A stretch of DNA of 6,337 nt from an uncultured Chloroflexota bacterium. GTDB lineage: Bacteria > Chloroflexota > Chloroflexia > Chloroflexales > Roseiflexaceae. The stretch spans positions 1-6,337 of the forward strand of contig CALFIC010000152.1 of NCBI GenBank assembly GCA_937876225.1, written 5' to 3'. Below are positions 1 to 6,307 of the stretch, in pieces. Position numbers and translations under genes: made by a program. Below the pieces are notes generated by a model. The model was not told where the DNA came from. It ran no database searches and saw only the letters and a list, made by a program, of their open reading frames with translations. Numbering within the stretch: position 1 is the stretch's first letter; each line of letters starts with the position of its first letter.

Positions 1-978
1 CATCAAATTGCCTGGCTTGATACTCGCAGGGTCATGTAACCATTTGGCCAAGTTGTCGGTGGAATAGGGCAATACACCCGCAGCAATCGTGCGCCGATTG
101 CCATAGTGGGTCAAATTAGGACCAATCTTGCCTTTGGCTTCCGTACCATTAATCATGTGGCACGATGAGCATTGCTTCTTTGCGTCTGCAAAAATAGCAG
201 CCCCACGAGCCGCATCACCAGTCAACCCCAGTACTTGCAACGTACCATTTGTAGCAACTGGATTGGTTGCGTAATTTGCTTTCCATTGCGCAAAATCAGC
301 AGCATCCAACGCAATCACGCGGAAGCGCATATTGCCATGTGATTCACCACAAAACTCTGCACAAAACGCCCGGAAAATCCCCGCCTCGCTTGCCTTGAAT
401 GCCAGATAATTCGTTTTGCCGGGAATCATATACGTCTTACCAGCTAACTTGGGGATCCAGAAGTTGTGCATCACGTCTGCAGCGTCGAGCTGAATCTGTA
501 CTGATTGCCCCACCGGAATGTACAAATCACTCGCAGTTACGATTTTGCCATCATCATACTGAAACTCAAACCACCATTGATGGGAAATTGCACGGATCTT
601 CATTGCCTCAGGTGGCTGGTACGAATTGGCAGCCTGTGTACGAAAGGTCATAACGGCAATCACCAACAAAATAATCGCTGGTGCGATCGTCCACATGATT
701 TCGATGTTCGTGTTGCCGTGGATTTGGGTTGGCACCGGCGCATTCGCTTGCTTCGAGCGGAAGCGAATCACCGTATACACCAACGCACCTTGCACTACTA
801 CAAATACACCAACCGCCATCCAAAACACCGGCATCAATAAATCCAAAATACGCGTCGCATGATCGCCGTACGGATACAATGTGGTCGCTGGTAAATTCGC
901 ACATCCAGCCAACATCGCCGCACAGCTCAGCAACAACACCAACACTGGTATTGTGCTTTTTCGAGCTTCCTTTCTCAT
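1..978 (-). CDS. coxB: Cytochrome c oxidase subunit II with fused cytochrome c domain (caa3 type), partial at the 3' end
   Basis: Subunit II of a heme-copper oxidase; it takes electrons from a cytochrome c and passes them through CuA to subunit I at the membrane. The frame is open for 326 codons from ATG 978 to the window edge, so the C-terminus is missing. In order: a lipoprotein signal peptide (residues 1-26; basic RKEARK, hydrophobic core, lipobox LAGC with Cys26); membrane helices at about 47-67 and 92-112; an aromatic HQWWFEF stretch at 133-139; and a CuA cupredoxin domain with ligands His171, Cys206, Glu208 (backbone), Cys210, His214 and Met217 (CAEFCGESHGNM). A class I cytochrome c domain follows, with heme motif CSSCH at 270-274. 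Met326 in the final KPGNLM is the probable axial heme ligand, right at the edge. The start is set by TAAGGAG five bases upstream. The fused heme domain identifies the caa3 type, where the protein carries its own cytochrome c. Other cox genes probably follow off the left edge (inference). Confidence 0.96.
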   Translation of the reverse strand, partial: MRKEARKSTIPVLVLLLSCAAMLAGCANLPATTLYPYGDHATRILDLLMPVFWMAVGVFVVVQGALVYTVIRFRSKQANAPVPTQIHGNTNIEIMWTIAPAIILLVIAVMTFRTQAANSYQPPEAMKIRAISHQWWFEFQYDDGKIVTASDLYIPVGQSVQIQLDAADVMHNFWIPKLAGKTYMIPGKTNYLAFKASEAGIFRAFCAEFCGESHGNMRFRVIALDAADFAQWKANYATNPVATNGTLQVLGLTGDAARGAAIFADAKKQCSSCHMINGTEAKGKIGPNLTHYGNRRTIAAGVLPYSTDNLAKWLHDPASIKPGNLM

Positions 979-1116
979 TCGAACTCCTTATTCGCCTGCG
1001 ACACCATGCCTATGATGATGCCACGCTATACACGTCCGTTTCATTATCGGTACACCGCACTCCAATGCACATATACCAACACTGTGAAAATTCGCACATA
1101 GCGCAGAAATTACACA
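979..1116 (-). promoter_or_regulatory. Probable 5' leader of coxB, about 138 bases
   Basis: If transcription starts about seven bases after the -10 at 1123-1128, the message has an unusually long leader for a housekeeping oxidase gene. It contains an open frame rich in Cys and His codons, open from ATG 1134 and with an internal ATG at 1044; it ends at TAA 988-990 inside the coxB ribosome binding site. The only pairing elements I see are weak: CGGT/ACCG at 1048-1057, and CATCAT pairing with ATGGTG (with G-T pairs) at about 1002-1020. I recognise no known riboswitch class. The leader boundary is inferred from the promoter call. Confidence 0.4.
984..990 (-). promoter_or_regulatory. Strong ribosome binding site of coxB
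   Basis: On the minus strand TAAGGAG lies five bases before ATG 978, a near-ideal Shine-Dalgarno site that fixes the coxB start. Its TAA is also the in-frame stop of a short open frame in the leader. If that frame is translated, ribosomes would terminate on the coxB binding site. Confidence 0.85.
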
Positions 1117-1118
1117 TA
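1064..1118 (-). repeat. Three near-copies of TATGTG followed by an AT-rich tail
   Basis: On the minus strand TATGTG occurs at 1113-1118, 1095-1100 and 1068-1073, followed by TAATT, CGAATT and CATT respectively. The copies lie around and just downstream of the predicted coxB start of transcription, 18 and 27 bases apart. The spacing is uneven and the region is AT-rich, so this may be chance or a degenerate operator cluster. Confidence 0.25.
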
Positions 1119-1122
1119 TCCG

Positions 1123-1151
1123 TTTATAAAGCATAACCCGCTATTCGTCAA
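1123..1151 (-). promoter_or_regulatory. Sigma70-type promoter of coxB
   Basis: Read on the minus strand, a -35 TTGACG (1146-1151, five of six consensus bases) is followed after exactly 17 bases by a -10 TATAAA (1123-1128, five of six). This is the best promoter match in the gap between tlyA and coxB. It would start transcription near 1116, giving coxB its own message independent of the upstream ppc operon. A tandem repeat sits directly upstream of the -35. Confidence 0.65.
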
Positions 1152-1153
1152 CT

Positions 1154-1171
1154 TGTGCAATACCTGTGCAA
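1154..1171 (-). repeat. Tandem TTGCACA repeat upstream of the coxB -35
   Basis: On the minus strand TTGCACA occurs twice, at 1165-1171 and 1154-1160, separated by GGTA. The copies start 11 bases apart, about one helical turn, so both face the same side of the DNA. The nearer copy ends two bases from the -35. That placement suits a tandem activator or repressor site for coxB. No known regulator consensus is recognised, so the function is inferred from position. Confidence 0.45.
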
Positions 1172-1266
1172 AACAATGGCAATCACATTAGCGCGTTTAT
1201 ACAACATGTTTTTTCGCAAGAAAATCATCACGCTACGTAGCATATCACTTTACATACGGGATAAAA

Positions 1267-2064
1267 TTATGCCAATTCGACCGATTGAATGAGTGTGGTA
1301 AACGGGATATCACTAGTGGGATGCAACCACGCCAAAAATTCGACATTCCCGGCAGGACCAATAATTGGCGAACGCACGAGACCCGCACAACCCCAACCAA
1401 TGTCTTTGGCAGAAGCCAATACCGCCTCGATAGTACCGGCACGAACATGTGGATCGCGTACTACTCCACCTTTACCAACTAAGTGCACCCCTGCTTCAAA
1501 TTGTGGTTTAATCAATGCCACCACCCATGCATCCGGGGCTAGTAACGCTTTAATGGGAGGCAATACTAACTTGAGCGAAATAAACGCCACATCGATGACC
1601 GCCCCAGTGGGAGGTAACGTAGCATTATCGACCACGGGAAGCTCGGTCACATAACGAATATTCGTGCGCTCCATAACGATCACTCGCGGATCGGCACGCA
1701 AACTATAATCGAGGATGCCGTAGCCGACGTCGATGGCATAGACCGCCCGCGCGCCTCGTTGCAACAGCACATCAGTAAAGCCACCCGTCGACGCACCCAC
1801 ATCCATGGCCGTCATGCCGGTGACGTCGATGGCAAAGGCATCGAGGGCGTGGGCTAATTTGTAGCCACCACGACTCACATAGGGCAGGGTGTCAACCAAT
1901 TCGACGACGGCGTCAAAAGGAACACTTTCGGCGGTGCGCCGACGCAACTCGCCATTGACCTTGATGGCCCCAGCCAAAATCAAAGCTTGGGCTTTGGCGC
2001 GCGATTCTGCTAAACCACGCGCCACCACCATTAAATCCAGTCGAATACGTTGTGCTTGTGCCAC
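1267..2064 (-). CDS. tlyA: TlyA-family 16S/23S rRNA (cytidine-2'-O)-methyltransferase
   Basis: A cytoplasmic S-adenosylmethionine-dependent enzyme of the TlyA family, which 2'-O-methylates cytidines of ribosomal RNA (C1920 of 23S, and in the longer type also C1409 of 16S). It is 265 aa. An N-terminal S4-like RNA-binding domain (about 1-60; RLDLMVVARGLAESRAKAQ) is followed by an FtsJ-like Rossmann methyltransferase. The SAM loop is DVGASTGG (88-95), and other family motifs are VSRGGYKL (63-70), IDVGYGILDYSLRADPRV (111-128), KPQFE (186-190) and GPAGNVEF (236-243). The probable catalytic tetrad is Lys69, Asp158, Lys186 and Glu242, lining up with Lys69/Asp154/Lys182/Glu238 of the Mycobacterium tuberculosis enzyme. 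Its GTG start shares one base with the stop of the CoA transferase gene, so translation is probably coupled. TlyA proteins are sometimes labelled hemolysins; the methyltransferase role is better supported here. Confidence 0.95.
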   Translation of the reverse strand: MAQAQRIRLDLMVVARGLAESRAKAQALILAGAIKVNGELRRRTAESVPFDAVVELVDTLPYVSRGGYKLAHALDAFAIDVTGMTAMDVGASTGGFTDVLLQRGARAVYAIDVGYGILDYSLRADPRVIVMERTNIRYVTELPVVDNATLPPTGAVIDVAFISLKLVLPPIKALLAPDAWVVALIKPQFEAGVHLVGKGGVVRDPHVRAGTIEAVLASAKDIGWGCAGLVRSPIIGPAGNVEFLAWLHPTSDIPFTTLIQSVELA

Positions 2065-2079
2065 TAGCCAATTGCTCCT
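2064..2079 (-). promoter_or_regulatory. Ribosome binding site and one-base stop/start overlap before tlyA
   Basis: AGGAG (2075-2079, minus strand) lies ten bases before the GTG start at 2064-2062. The preceding gene ends with TAG at 2066-2064, so the junction reads TAGTG and one G is shared. This supports GTG as the tlyA start, because the S4 domain follows immediately, and suggests translational coupling. Confidence 0.75.
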
Positions 2080-3254
2080 GCGCTCCGCAATGCGCTGATT
2101 TGTGCTTGGTCAAATCCAAGTTCACCCAAAATTTCGTCGGTTTGTTCGCCAAGGCGCGGCGGATGACGCCGAATTGACCCGGGGGTCTCAGAAAAACGAT
2201 ACGGCGGCCCCACCACCCGAATCGTGCCGGCGGTGGGATGATCGATTTCTTGGATTAAATCAAGCGCCGCCACTTGCGGGTCGTTCAACGCGGCAGCCAA
2301 ATCACGTACGGCACCCACAGGGATACCCGCTGGAGCGAGGATTTCCTCAATCTGCGTCACCGTTAGGGCCGCAAAGACCGGCGCAAGGGCGTCATTCAAC
2401 GCCGGACGGTTATCGCAACGGGCGCGGTTACTGGCAAAACGGGCATCATTTTTCATATCAGGCAACTGCATGGCATCACAAAACCGGCGCCATAAGTCAT
2501 CACTCCCCACCGCCAAATTAAACCACGCATCGCTAGCTTGATAGACGCCATAGGGCGAAATCGAGGGGTGGTGATTGCCACTCGTAGCAGGTGCCGTGCC
2601 AGTGGCAAAATAACGAGCCGCTTGGTATGTCATTATGGCAAGTTGACCAGACAATAACGAGGTGTCGATGTATTGACCGACACCAGTGGTTTGGCGATGG
2701 AAGGCCGCGACCATCACCGCATAGGCGGCATGCATGCCAGCTACCAGGTCAGCGATCGCGATTCCAACGCGGATCGGTGGGCCACCAATCTCGCCAGTGA
2801 CGCTCATCAAGCCACCAGCGCCTTGGGCGATTTGGTCGTAGGCAGCCCGTTCACGGTCGGGGCCGACTTGGCCAAACCCCGAAATCGAGCAGTAGATGAT
2901 ATCGGGGCGAATCGCTTTGCAGGCTTCATAGCCAAAGCCGTTACGGTCGAGGGTGCCAGGAACGAAGTTTTCGATGATGATATCGCATTGAGCGACGAGC
3001 CGGCGGAGCACTTCGGCACTCTGAGCGTGGCGCAGATTCAAGGCTATACTACGCTTGTTGCGATTCACGCTGAGGTAATAGCTACTTTCGCCACCTTCAA
3101 ATGGGGGACCCCAGGCCCGCGAATTATCGCCGATTTCGGGCTGTTCGATTTTAATGATATCGGCACCCATATCACCCAACATTTGCGTGCAATACGGGCC
3201 GGTGAGTGCGCGTGAAAAATCGAGCACGCGCAATCCTGCAAGTGGCAATGTCAT
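2064..3254 (-). CDS. Family III (CaiB/BaiF) CoA transferase, SUGCT-like
   Basis: It moves CoA between an acyl-CoA donor and a carboxylic acid in the cytoplasm; the substrates cannot be read from the sequence. The 396-aa product starts LPLAGLRVLDFSRALTGP and shows family blocks: GADIIKIEQP (30-39), WGPPFEGGESSYYLSVNRNK (48-67), ENFVPGTLDRNGFGYE (95-110), SGFGQVGP and HPPRLGEQTDEIL near the C-terminus. Asp169, in IADLVAGMH, corresponds to catalytic Asp169 of formyl-CoA transferase (Frc). Residue 17 is Leu where Frc has Gln17, and the Frc glycine loop is missing, so an oxalate role is unlikely. As remembered, the closest pattern is succinate-hydroxymethylglutarate CoA transferase (WGPPF, SVNRNK). 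The start at 3254 is preferred: GAGGA lies four bases upstream and the family N-terminus begins there. An earlier in-frame ATG at 3302 would add 16 unrelated residues and overlap ppc by 35 bases. Confidence 0.92.
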   Translation of the reverse strand: MTLPLAGLRVLDFSRALTGPYCTQMLGDMGADIIKIEQPEIGDNSRAWGPPFEGGESSYYLSVNRNKRSIALNLRHAQSAEVLRRLVAQCDIIIENFVPGTLDRNGFGYEACKAIRPDIIYCSISGFGQVGPDRERAAYDQIAQGAGGLMSVTGEIGGPPIRVGIAIADLVAGMHAAYAVMVAAFHRQTTGVGQYIDTSLLSGQLAIMTYQAARYFATGTAPATSGNHHPSISPYGVYQASDAWFNLAVGSDDLWRRFCDAMQLPDMKNDARFASNRARCDNRPALNDALAPVFAALTVTQIEEILAPAGIPVGAVRDLAAALNDPQVAALDLIQEIDHPTAGTIRVVGPPYRFSETPGSIRRHPPRLGEQTDEILGELGFDQAQISALRSAGAIG

Positions 3255-3258
3255 AAGA

Positions 3259-3263
3259 TCCTC
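3259..3263 (-). promoter_or_regulatory. Ribosome binding site deciding the CoA transferase start
   Basis: GAGGA on the minus strand, four bases before ATG 3254, lies in the 13-base gap after the ppc stop codon. It favours this ATG over the in-frame ATG at 3302 inside the ppc coding end. Confidence 0.65.
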
Positions 3264-3267
3264 ACGA

Positions 3268-6069
3268 TTATCCAGTGTTTTTGAGTCCGGCAGCAATTCC
3301 ACTAATGCTCAACAAAATCGCATCCTCAAGGGCAGTATGATCTGCATCATCAGGATTGGCCCGCAAGCGGGTCAGCAATTCGACTTGCACATACGAAATC
3401 GGGTCAACATAGGGATTCCGCAAGGCAATCGAGCGTTGGAGCACTGGGCTCCGTGCTAACAATTGCGTGCTTTCGGCAATCATACAGACGGCCGCAACGC
3501 TCTGTTGGTATTCGTGCTCGATAATCGCCATCATTTCGCTGGCAAGTGCTTGATCACTGACCAGTGTAGTATATCGTTGGGCAATATACATATCAGCTTT
3601 GCCCAAAATCATCTGGGCATTGTCGATCATAGTCCGAAAAAACGGCCAGTCGCGGTACATTTGTTGCAACAGGGCATGGGCAGCGTCGGTACCATGAGCG
3701 TAATTGGCTACAAATTCACTGACGGCACTCCCCAAACCATACCACCCAGGCAAGGTAAAGCGCGACTGCATCCAGCTAAAGACCCACGGGATAGCCCGCA
3801 AGTCTTCGATGCGTTGGCTGTTTTTGCGGGCAGCAGGGCGGCTACCGATTTTGAGTCGACTGATTTCGGCAATCGGAGTCACTTCACGGAAGAAGCGCAC
3901 AAAATCGGGGTGATCATAGACGAGTCCCCGATAACTCGCTTGCGAGGCAGTCGCCAATTGCTGGAGCACCTGAGTCCATTCGGGATGGGGGTCTACTGTA
4001 TGCGCAAAACCCGCTTTGATGACGGCATGCAATACTTGTTCGAGGTGACGTTTGGCGATGACCGCGAGGCTATAGCGGTCAGAGATCACTTCGCCCTGCT
4101 CGGTGATTTTGATTTGGCCACCAACGCTCCCCGGTGGTTGCGCCAAAATAGCTTCGTTAGCGGGACCACCACCCCGCCCAATCGAGCCACCACGGCCGTG
4201 GAACAAGCGCATGGTAATGCCGTGGGTGATGCCACAATCGCGCAACTTACGTTGCGCTTCGTAGAGGGCCCAATTGGCCGCTACAAATCCGACATCTTTG
4301 TTGCTATCAGAGTAGCCAATCATGATTTCTTGCAGATTATGGCGCCGGGTGACATGGGCACGATAACTCGGCACCGCCCAACAAGCGGTGATGATTTGGT
4401 CACAATCGGCCAAGTCAGCGCCTGTTTCAAAGAGCGGCACGATGTCGATACCGGCATTAGGCAAGTCGAGTACCCCTGCTTCACGCGCCAACAAGAGCAC
4501 CGTCAACACATCTGACGCACCCCGGGTCATACTCACAATCACGGTTTGAATAGTGCCAGGAGATAATTGCTCATTGATAGTCGTAATCATACGAAAGGTT
4601 TCGATGATTTCGTTGGTTGCTTCGCTATACGGCAGGCGTGCGGGAATCAGTGGGCGTTGCGAATGTAATTCTTGGCTCAGCAATGCAGTACGCATGGCTT
4701 CATCACAGGCGAGGAAGTCGGCACAAAGCCCCGCATGGGCAAGAATCTCAGCCATGGCATTACTATGACGTTCGCTATGCTGACGGATGTCAAGCGAGGC
4801 AAAACTCAAGCCGAACACGTCGATTTGGCGCATCAAGTCATGCAATGAGCCATTGGCCACCGCATCACCCGCATTGGCGACGAGTGAATCATACATGACC
4901 TGCACGTCGTGGCGTAATGCGGTGACATCGGGGTAGATATCGGCGCGCACTGGTGCTAAATTCAACGGCCAGCTCGGTTGCAGGGTCTGCGTGACGTGGA
5001 GGATTTGACGCAAGCGCTCGACGATCAACAAACACTTGCGCCGGTAGGGCTCGTGGGGGTAGCGGTGCATCAATTCTTGGGCAATCACCGGGAATAATTG
5101 GGCGTCTTGGGCCAACGATGACAGTAATTCAGGAGATACGGTGATTTGGCGATCGGATTGACTGATGCGGCGGCTAATCCGTTCGAATTCCCTCATATAA
5201 AACTCAATAGCGGCGCTGCGCATCAGGCGCACAGCGGCGATAGTGGTTTCGGGGCGTACAAAGGGATTGCCATCACGGTCGCCACCCATCCACGAGCCAA
5301 ATTTCAATAGTGCAGGAACACGCCATGGTTGCTGTGGGTATGCACTGGTTAACGCATATTCGAGATCACGATACAGCGTAGGAATCAGGCGAACAATACT
5401 TTGTTCGAAGTAATATAAGCCGTTTTTGACTTCGTCAATCACGGTGGGACGCACAACCCGCACATCGTCACTTTGCCATAAACCGACAATTTCTTCTTGG
5501 ACTTGGGCAAGTACTTGGGGATCGTCACTCAATGACATATCTTGGCCGATAGGGTCGAGTAAATTAGCCAAACGGCGCAATTTATCCAGCGTAGTACGAC
5601 GCCGCGCTTCGGTTGGATGCGCCGTAAATACTGGACGAATCGCGGCATGTGCCAACCATGCTTCCATTTGCGTGGCAGTCACACCTTGGCTAGCCACCGT
5701 ATGAATAGCTTCCGCAACTGATTCGCTCCGTAAATGATGCGAGCGCCGCATTTGACGGGCACGTTCCGCCAGTACCCAAATCCGTTGTAATTGTTCGGAC
5801 AAATTGACCAATGCAAAGTATGTGCTGAACGATTTCACTAAGGTGTTCAACCCATTGACATCGAGACCAGCAATATGTTTTTGCAATTCACTTGTACGGG
5901 ATGGCGATGGGTGCGCACGAAGCTCTTTGCTCAAACGGCGTACCAATTCTTCGCTGGCAAATGCATCAGGACCTGCTTGGGCTTTAATTACGTCACCCAA
6001 CAAATCACCCAAAAAATGAATTACCGCCGATAGGCGATCCCGCCCACCGCGGTCGTGTGACTGGGGCAT
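3268..6069 (-). CDS. ppc: Phosphoenolpyruvate carboxylase
   Basis: Cytoplasmic enzyme forming oxaloacetate and phosphate from PEP and bicarbonate, the main anaplerotic feed of the TCA cycle; family members are usually homotetramers. The product is 933 aa from ATG 6069, slightly longer than the 883-aa E. coli enzyme, and intact. Numbered from the alternative ATG 6084 (five residues more), landmarks are TAHPTE with catalytic His156 (E. coli His138), GGDRDGNP (267-274), FET with metal ligand Glu553, GYSDSNKD (590-597; Asp593 and Lys596 match Asp543 and Lys546), FHGRGGSIGRGG (628-639) and the C-terminal KNTG. The four residues that bind inhibitory aspartate in E. coli are all present as Arg637, Lys829, Arg889 and Asn936, so aspartate feedback is likely. 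The N-terminal phosphorylation motif of plant enzymes is absent. ATG 6069 is preferred because GGAG lies nine bases upstream, whereas ATG 6084 has no such site. It is the first gene of the operon. Confidence 0.97.
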   Translation of the reverse strand: MPQSHDRGGRDRLSAVIHFLGDLLGDVIKAQAGPDAFASEELVRRLSKELRAHPSPSRTSELQKHIAGLDVNGLNTLVKSFSTYFALVNLSEQLQRIWVLAERARQMRRSHHLRSESVAEAIHTVASQGVTATQMEAWLAHAAIRPVFTAHPTEARRRTTLDKLRRLANLLDPIGQDMSLSDDPQVLAQVQEEIVGLWQSDDVRVVRPTVIDEVKNGLYYFEQSIVRLIPTLYRDLEYALTSAYPQQPWRVPALLKFGSWMGGDRDGNPFVRPETTIAAVRLMRSAAIEFYMREFERISRRISQSDRQITVSPELLSSLAQDAQLFPVIAQELMHRYPHEPYRRKCLLIVERLRQILHVTQTLQPSWPLNLAPVRADIYPDVTALRHDVQVMYDSLVANAGDAVANGSLHDLMRQIDVFGLSFASLDIRQHSERHSNAMAEILAHAGLCADFLACDEAMRTALLSQELHSQRPLIPARLPYSEATNEIIETFRMITTINEQLSPGTIQTVIVSMTRGASDVLTVLLLAREAGVLDLPNAGIDIVPLFETGADLADCDQIITACWAVPSYRAHVTRRHNLQEIMIGYSDSNKDVGFVAANWALYEAQRKLRDCGITHGITMRLFHGRGGSIGRGGGPANEAILAQPPGSVGGQIKITEQGEVISDRYSLAVIAKRHLEQVLHAVIKAGFAHTVDPHPEWTQVLQQLATASQASYRGLVYDHPDFVRFFREVTPIAEISRLKIGSRPAARKNSQRIEDLRAIPWVFSWMQSRFTLPGWYGLGSAVSEFVANYAHGTDAAHALLQQMYRDWPFFRTMIDNAQMILGKADMYIAQRYTTLVSDQALASEMMAIIEHEYQQSVAAVCMIAESTQLLARSPVLQRSIALRNPYVDPISYVQVELLTRLRANPDDADHTALEDAILLSISGIAAGLKNTG

Positions 6070-6078
6070 ATTGGGACG

Positions 6079-6082
6079 CTCC
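6079..6082 (-). promoter_or_regulatory. Probable ribosome binding site of ppc
   Basis: GGAG on the minus strand, nine bases before ATG 6069. It overlaps codons 1-2 of the longer reading from ATG 6084. From the predicted transcription start near 6097 the leader would be about 28 bases with this site, but only about 13 bases with no site for ATG 6084. Confidence 0.55.
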
Positions 6083-6103
6083 ATAACATAAATATTTGTC
6101 TAA

Positions 6104-6112
6104 ATTATAGCA
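6104..6112 (-). promoter_or_regulatory. Extended -10 promoter of the ppc operon
   Basis: The minus strand reads TGCTATAAT, a perfect consensus -10 (6104-6109) with the TG extension. No TTGACA-like -35 is found at 16-18 bases; that position is occupied by a palindrome. Transcription would start near 6097, a few bases upstream of ppc. This probably drives ppc, the CoA transferase and tlyA together. Confidence 0.65.
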
Positions 6113-6124
6113 TATACGACCTAC

Positions 6125-6137
6125 AGACACCGTGTCT
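6125..6137. promoter_or_regulatory. Perfect palindrome AGACAC-C-GTGTCT, candidate operator
   Basis: Two six-base arms around one central base, lying 16-28 bases upstream of the ppc -10 and so covering the -35 position. A dimeric regulator bound here would touch the polymerase-binding region. The cognate regulator is not identifiable from this window. Confidence 0.45.
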
Positions 6138-6142
6138 ATGCT

Positions 6143-6161
6143 ATTTTGATTAAACCAAAAT
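6143..6161. repeat. AT-rich inverted repeat ATTTTG-N7-CAAAAT
   Basis: Six-base arms at 6143-6148 and 6156-6161 flank a seven-base spacer in the divergent promoter region, just upstream of the 13-base palindrome relative to ppc. It could be a second regulator site, but short AT-rich repeats are expected by chance in such a region. Confidence 0.2.
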
Positions 6162-6271
6162 TAAATACGTAACCGCATGTTATTTGCGCCAAACAATTAC
6201 CCAAAATGCATAATACTGCTAATTAACACGTCATTATCATTTCATTACCATCCAAATTTTCACGTCGATAA

Positions 6272-6280
6272 TGCTATACT
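6272..6280 (+). promoter_or_regulatory. Extended -10 promoter reading right, divergent from ppc
   Basis: The plus strand reads TGCTATACT, a five-of-six -10 (6275-6280) with the TG extension. No good -35 is visible near 6251-6259. It would start transcription near 6287, about 20 bases before the ATG at 6308. Confidence 0.4.
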
Positions 6281-6307
6281 ATATACTCTGATTGCTAGTT
6301 GACGTCC

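Noticed and set aside
1043..1048. GATAAT on the minus strand as an alternative -10 for coxB
   Set aside because: No -35 match occurs at a suitable distance. The TTGACG-17-TATAAA promoter upstream is clearly better.
729..1136. A 135-codon plus-strand frame across the coxB start and its upstream region
   Set aside because: It overlaps the signal peptide, first helix and promoter of coxB on the other strand, with composition unlike a coding region and no recognisable motif.
1209..1224. TTTTC-GCAA-GAAAA hairpin considered as the tlyA terminator
   Set aside because: The stem is only five mostly A-T pairs and no GC-rich stem precedes a T run on the minus strand. No convincing terminator was found after tlyA.
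1232..1241. Ten-base palindrome GCTACGTAGC between tlyA and the coxB promoter
   Set aside because: There is no spacer or flanking symmetry, it lies about 80 bases upstream of the predicted coxB -35, and a single ten-base palindrome is weak evidence of a site.
2673..3215. A 180-codon plus-strand frame antisense to the CoA transferase
   Set aside because: It is a shadow of a conserved gene, with no family motif and no start signal.
3255..3302. A 16-residue N-terminal extension of the CoA transferase starting at ATG 3302
   Set aside because: It overlaps the ppc coding end, lacks family similarity, and a ribosome binding site precedes the later ATG at 3254.
3463..4515. A 350-codon open frame on the plus strand inside ppc
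   Set aside because: It is fully antisense to a clearly conserved gene, has no recognisable domain or ribosome binding site, and reflects the codon composition of ppc.
6299..6304. TTGACG on the plus strand as a -35 element
   Set aside because: No -10-like hexamer occurs 16-18 bases downstream within the window, and it lies just before the candidate ATG.
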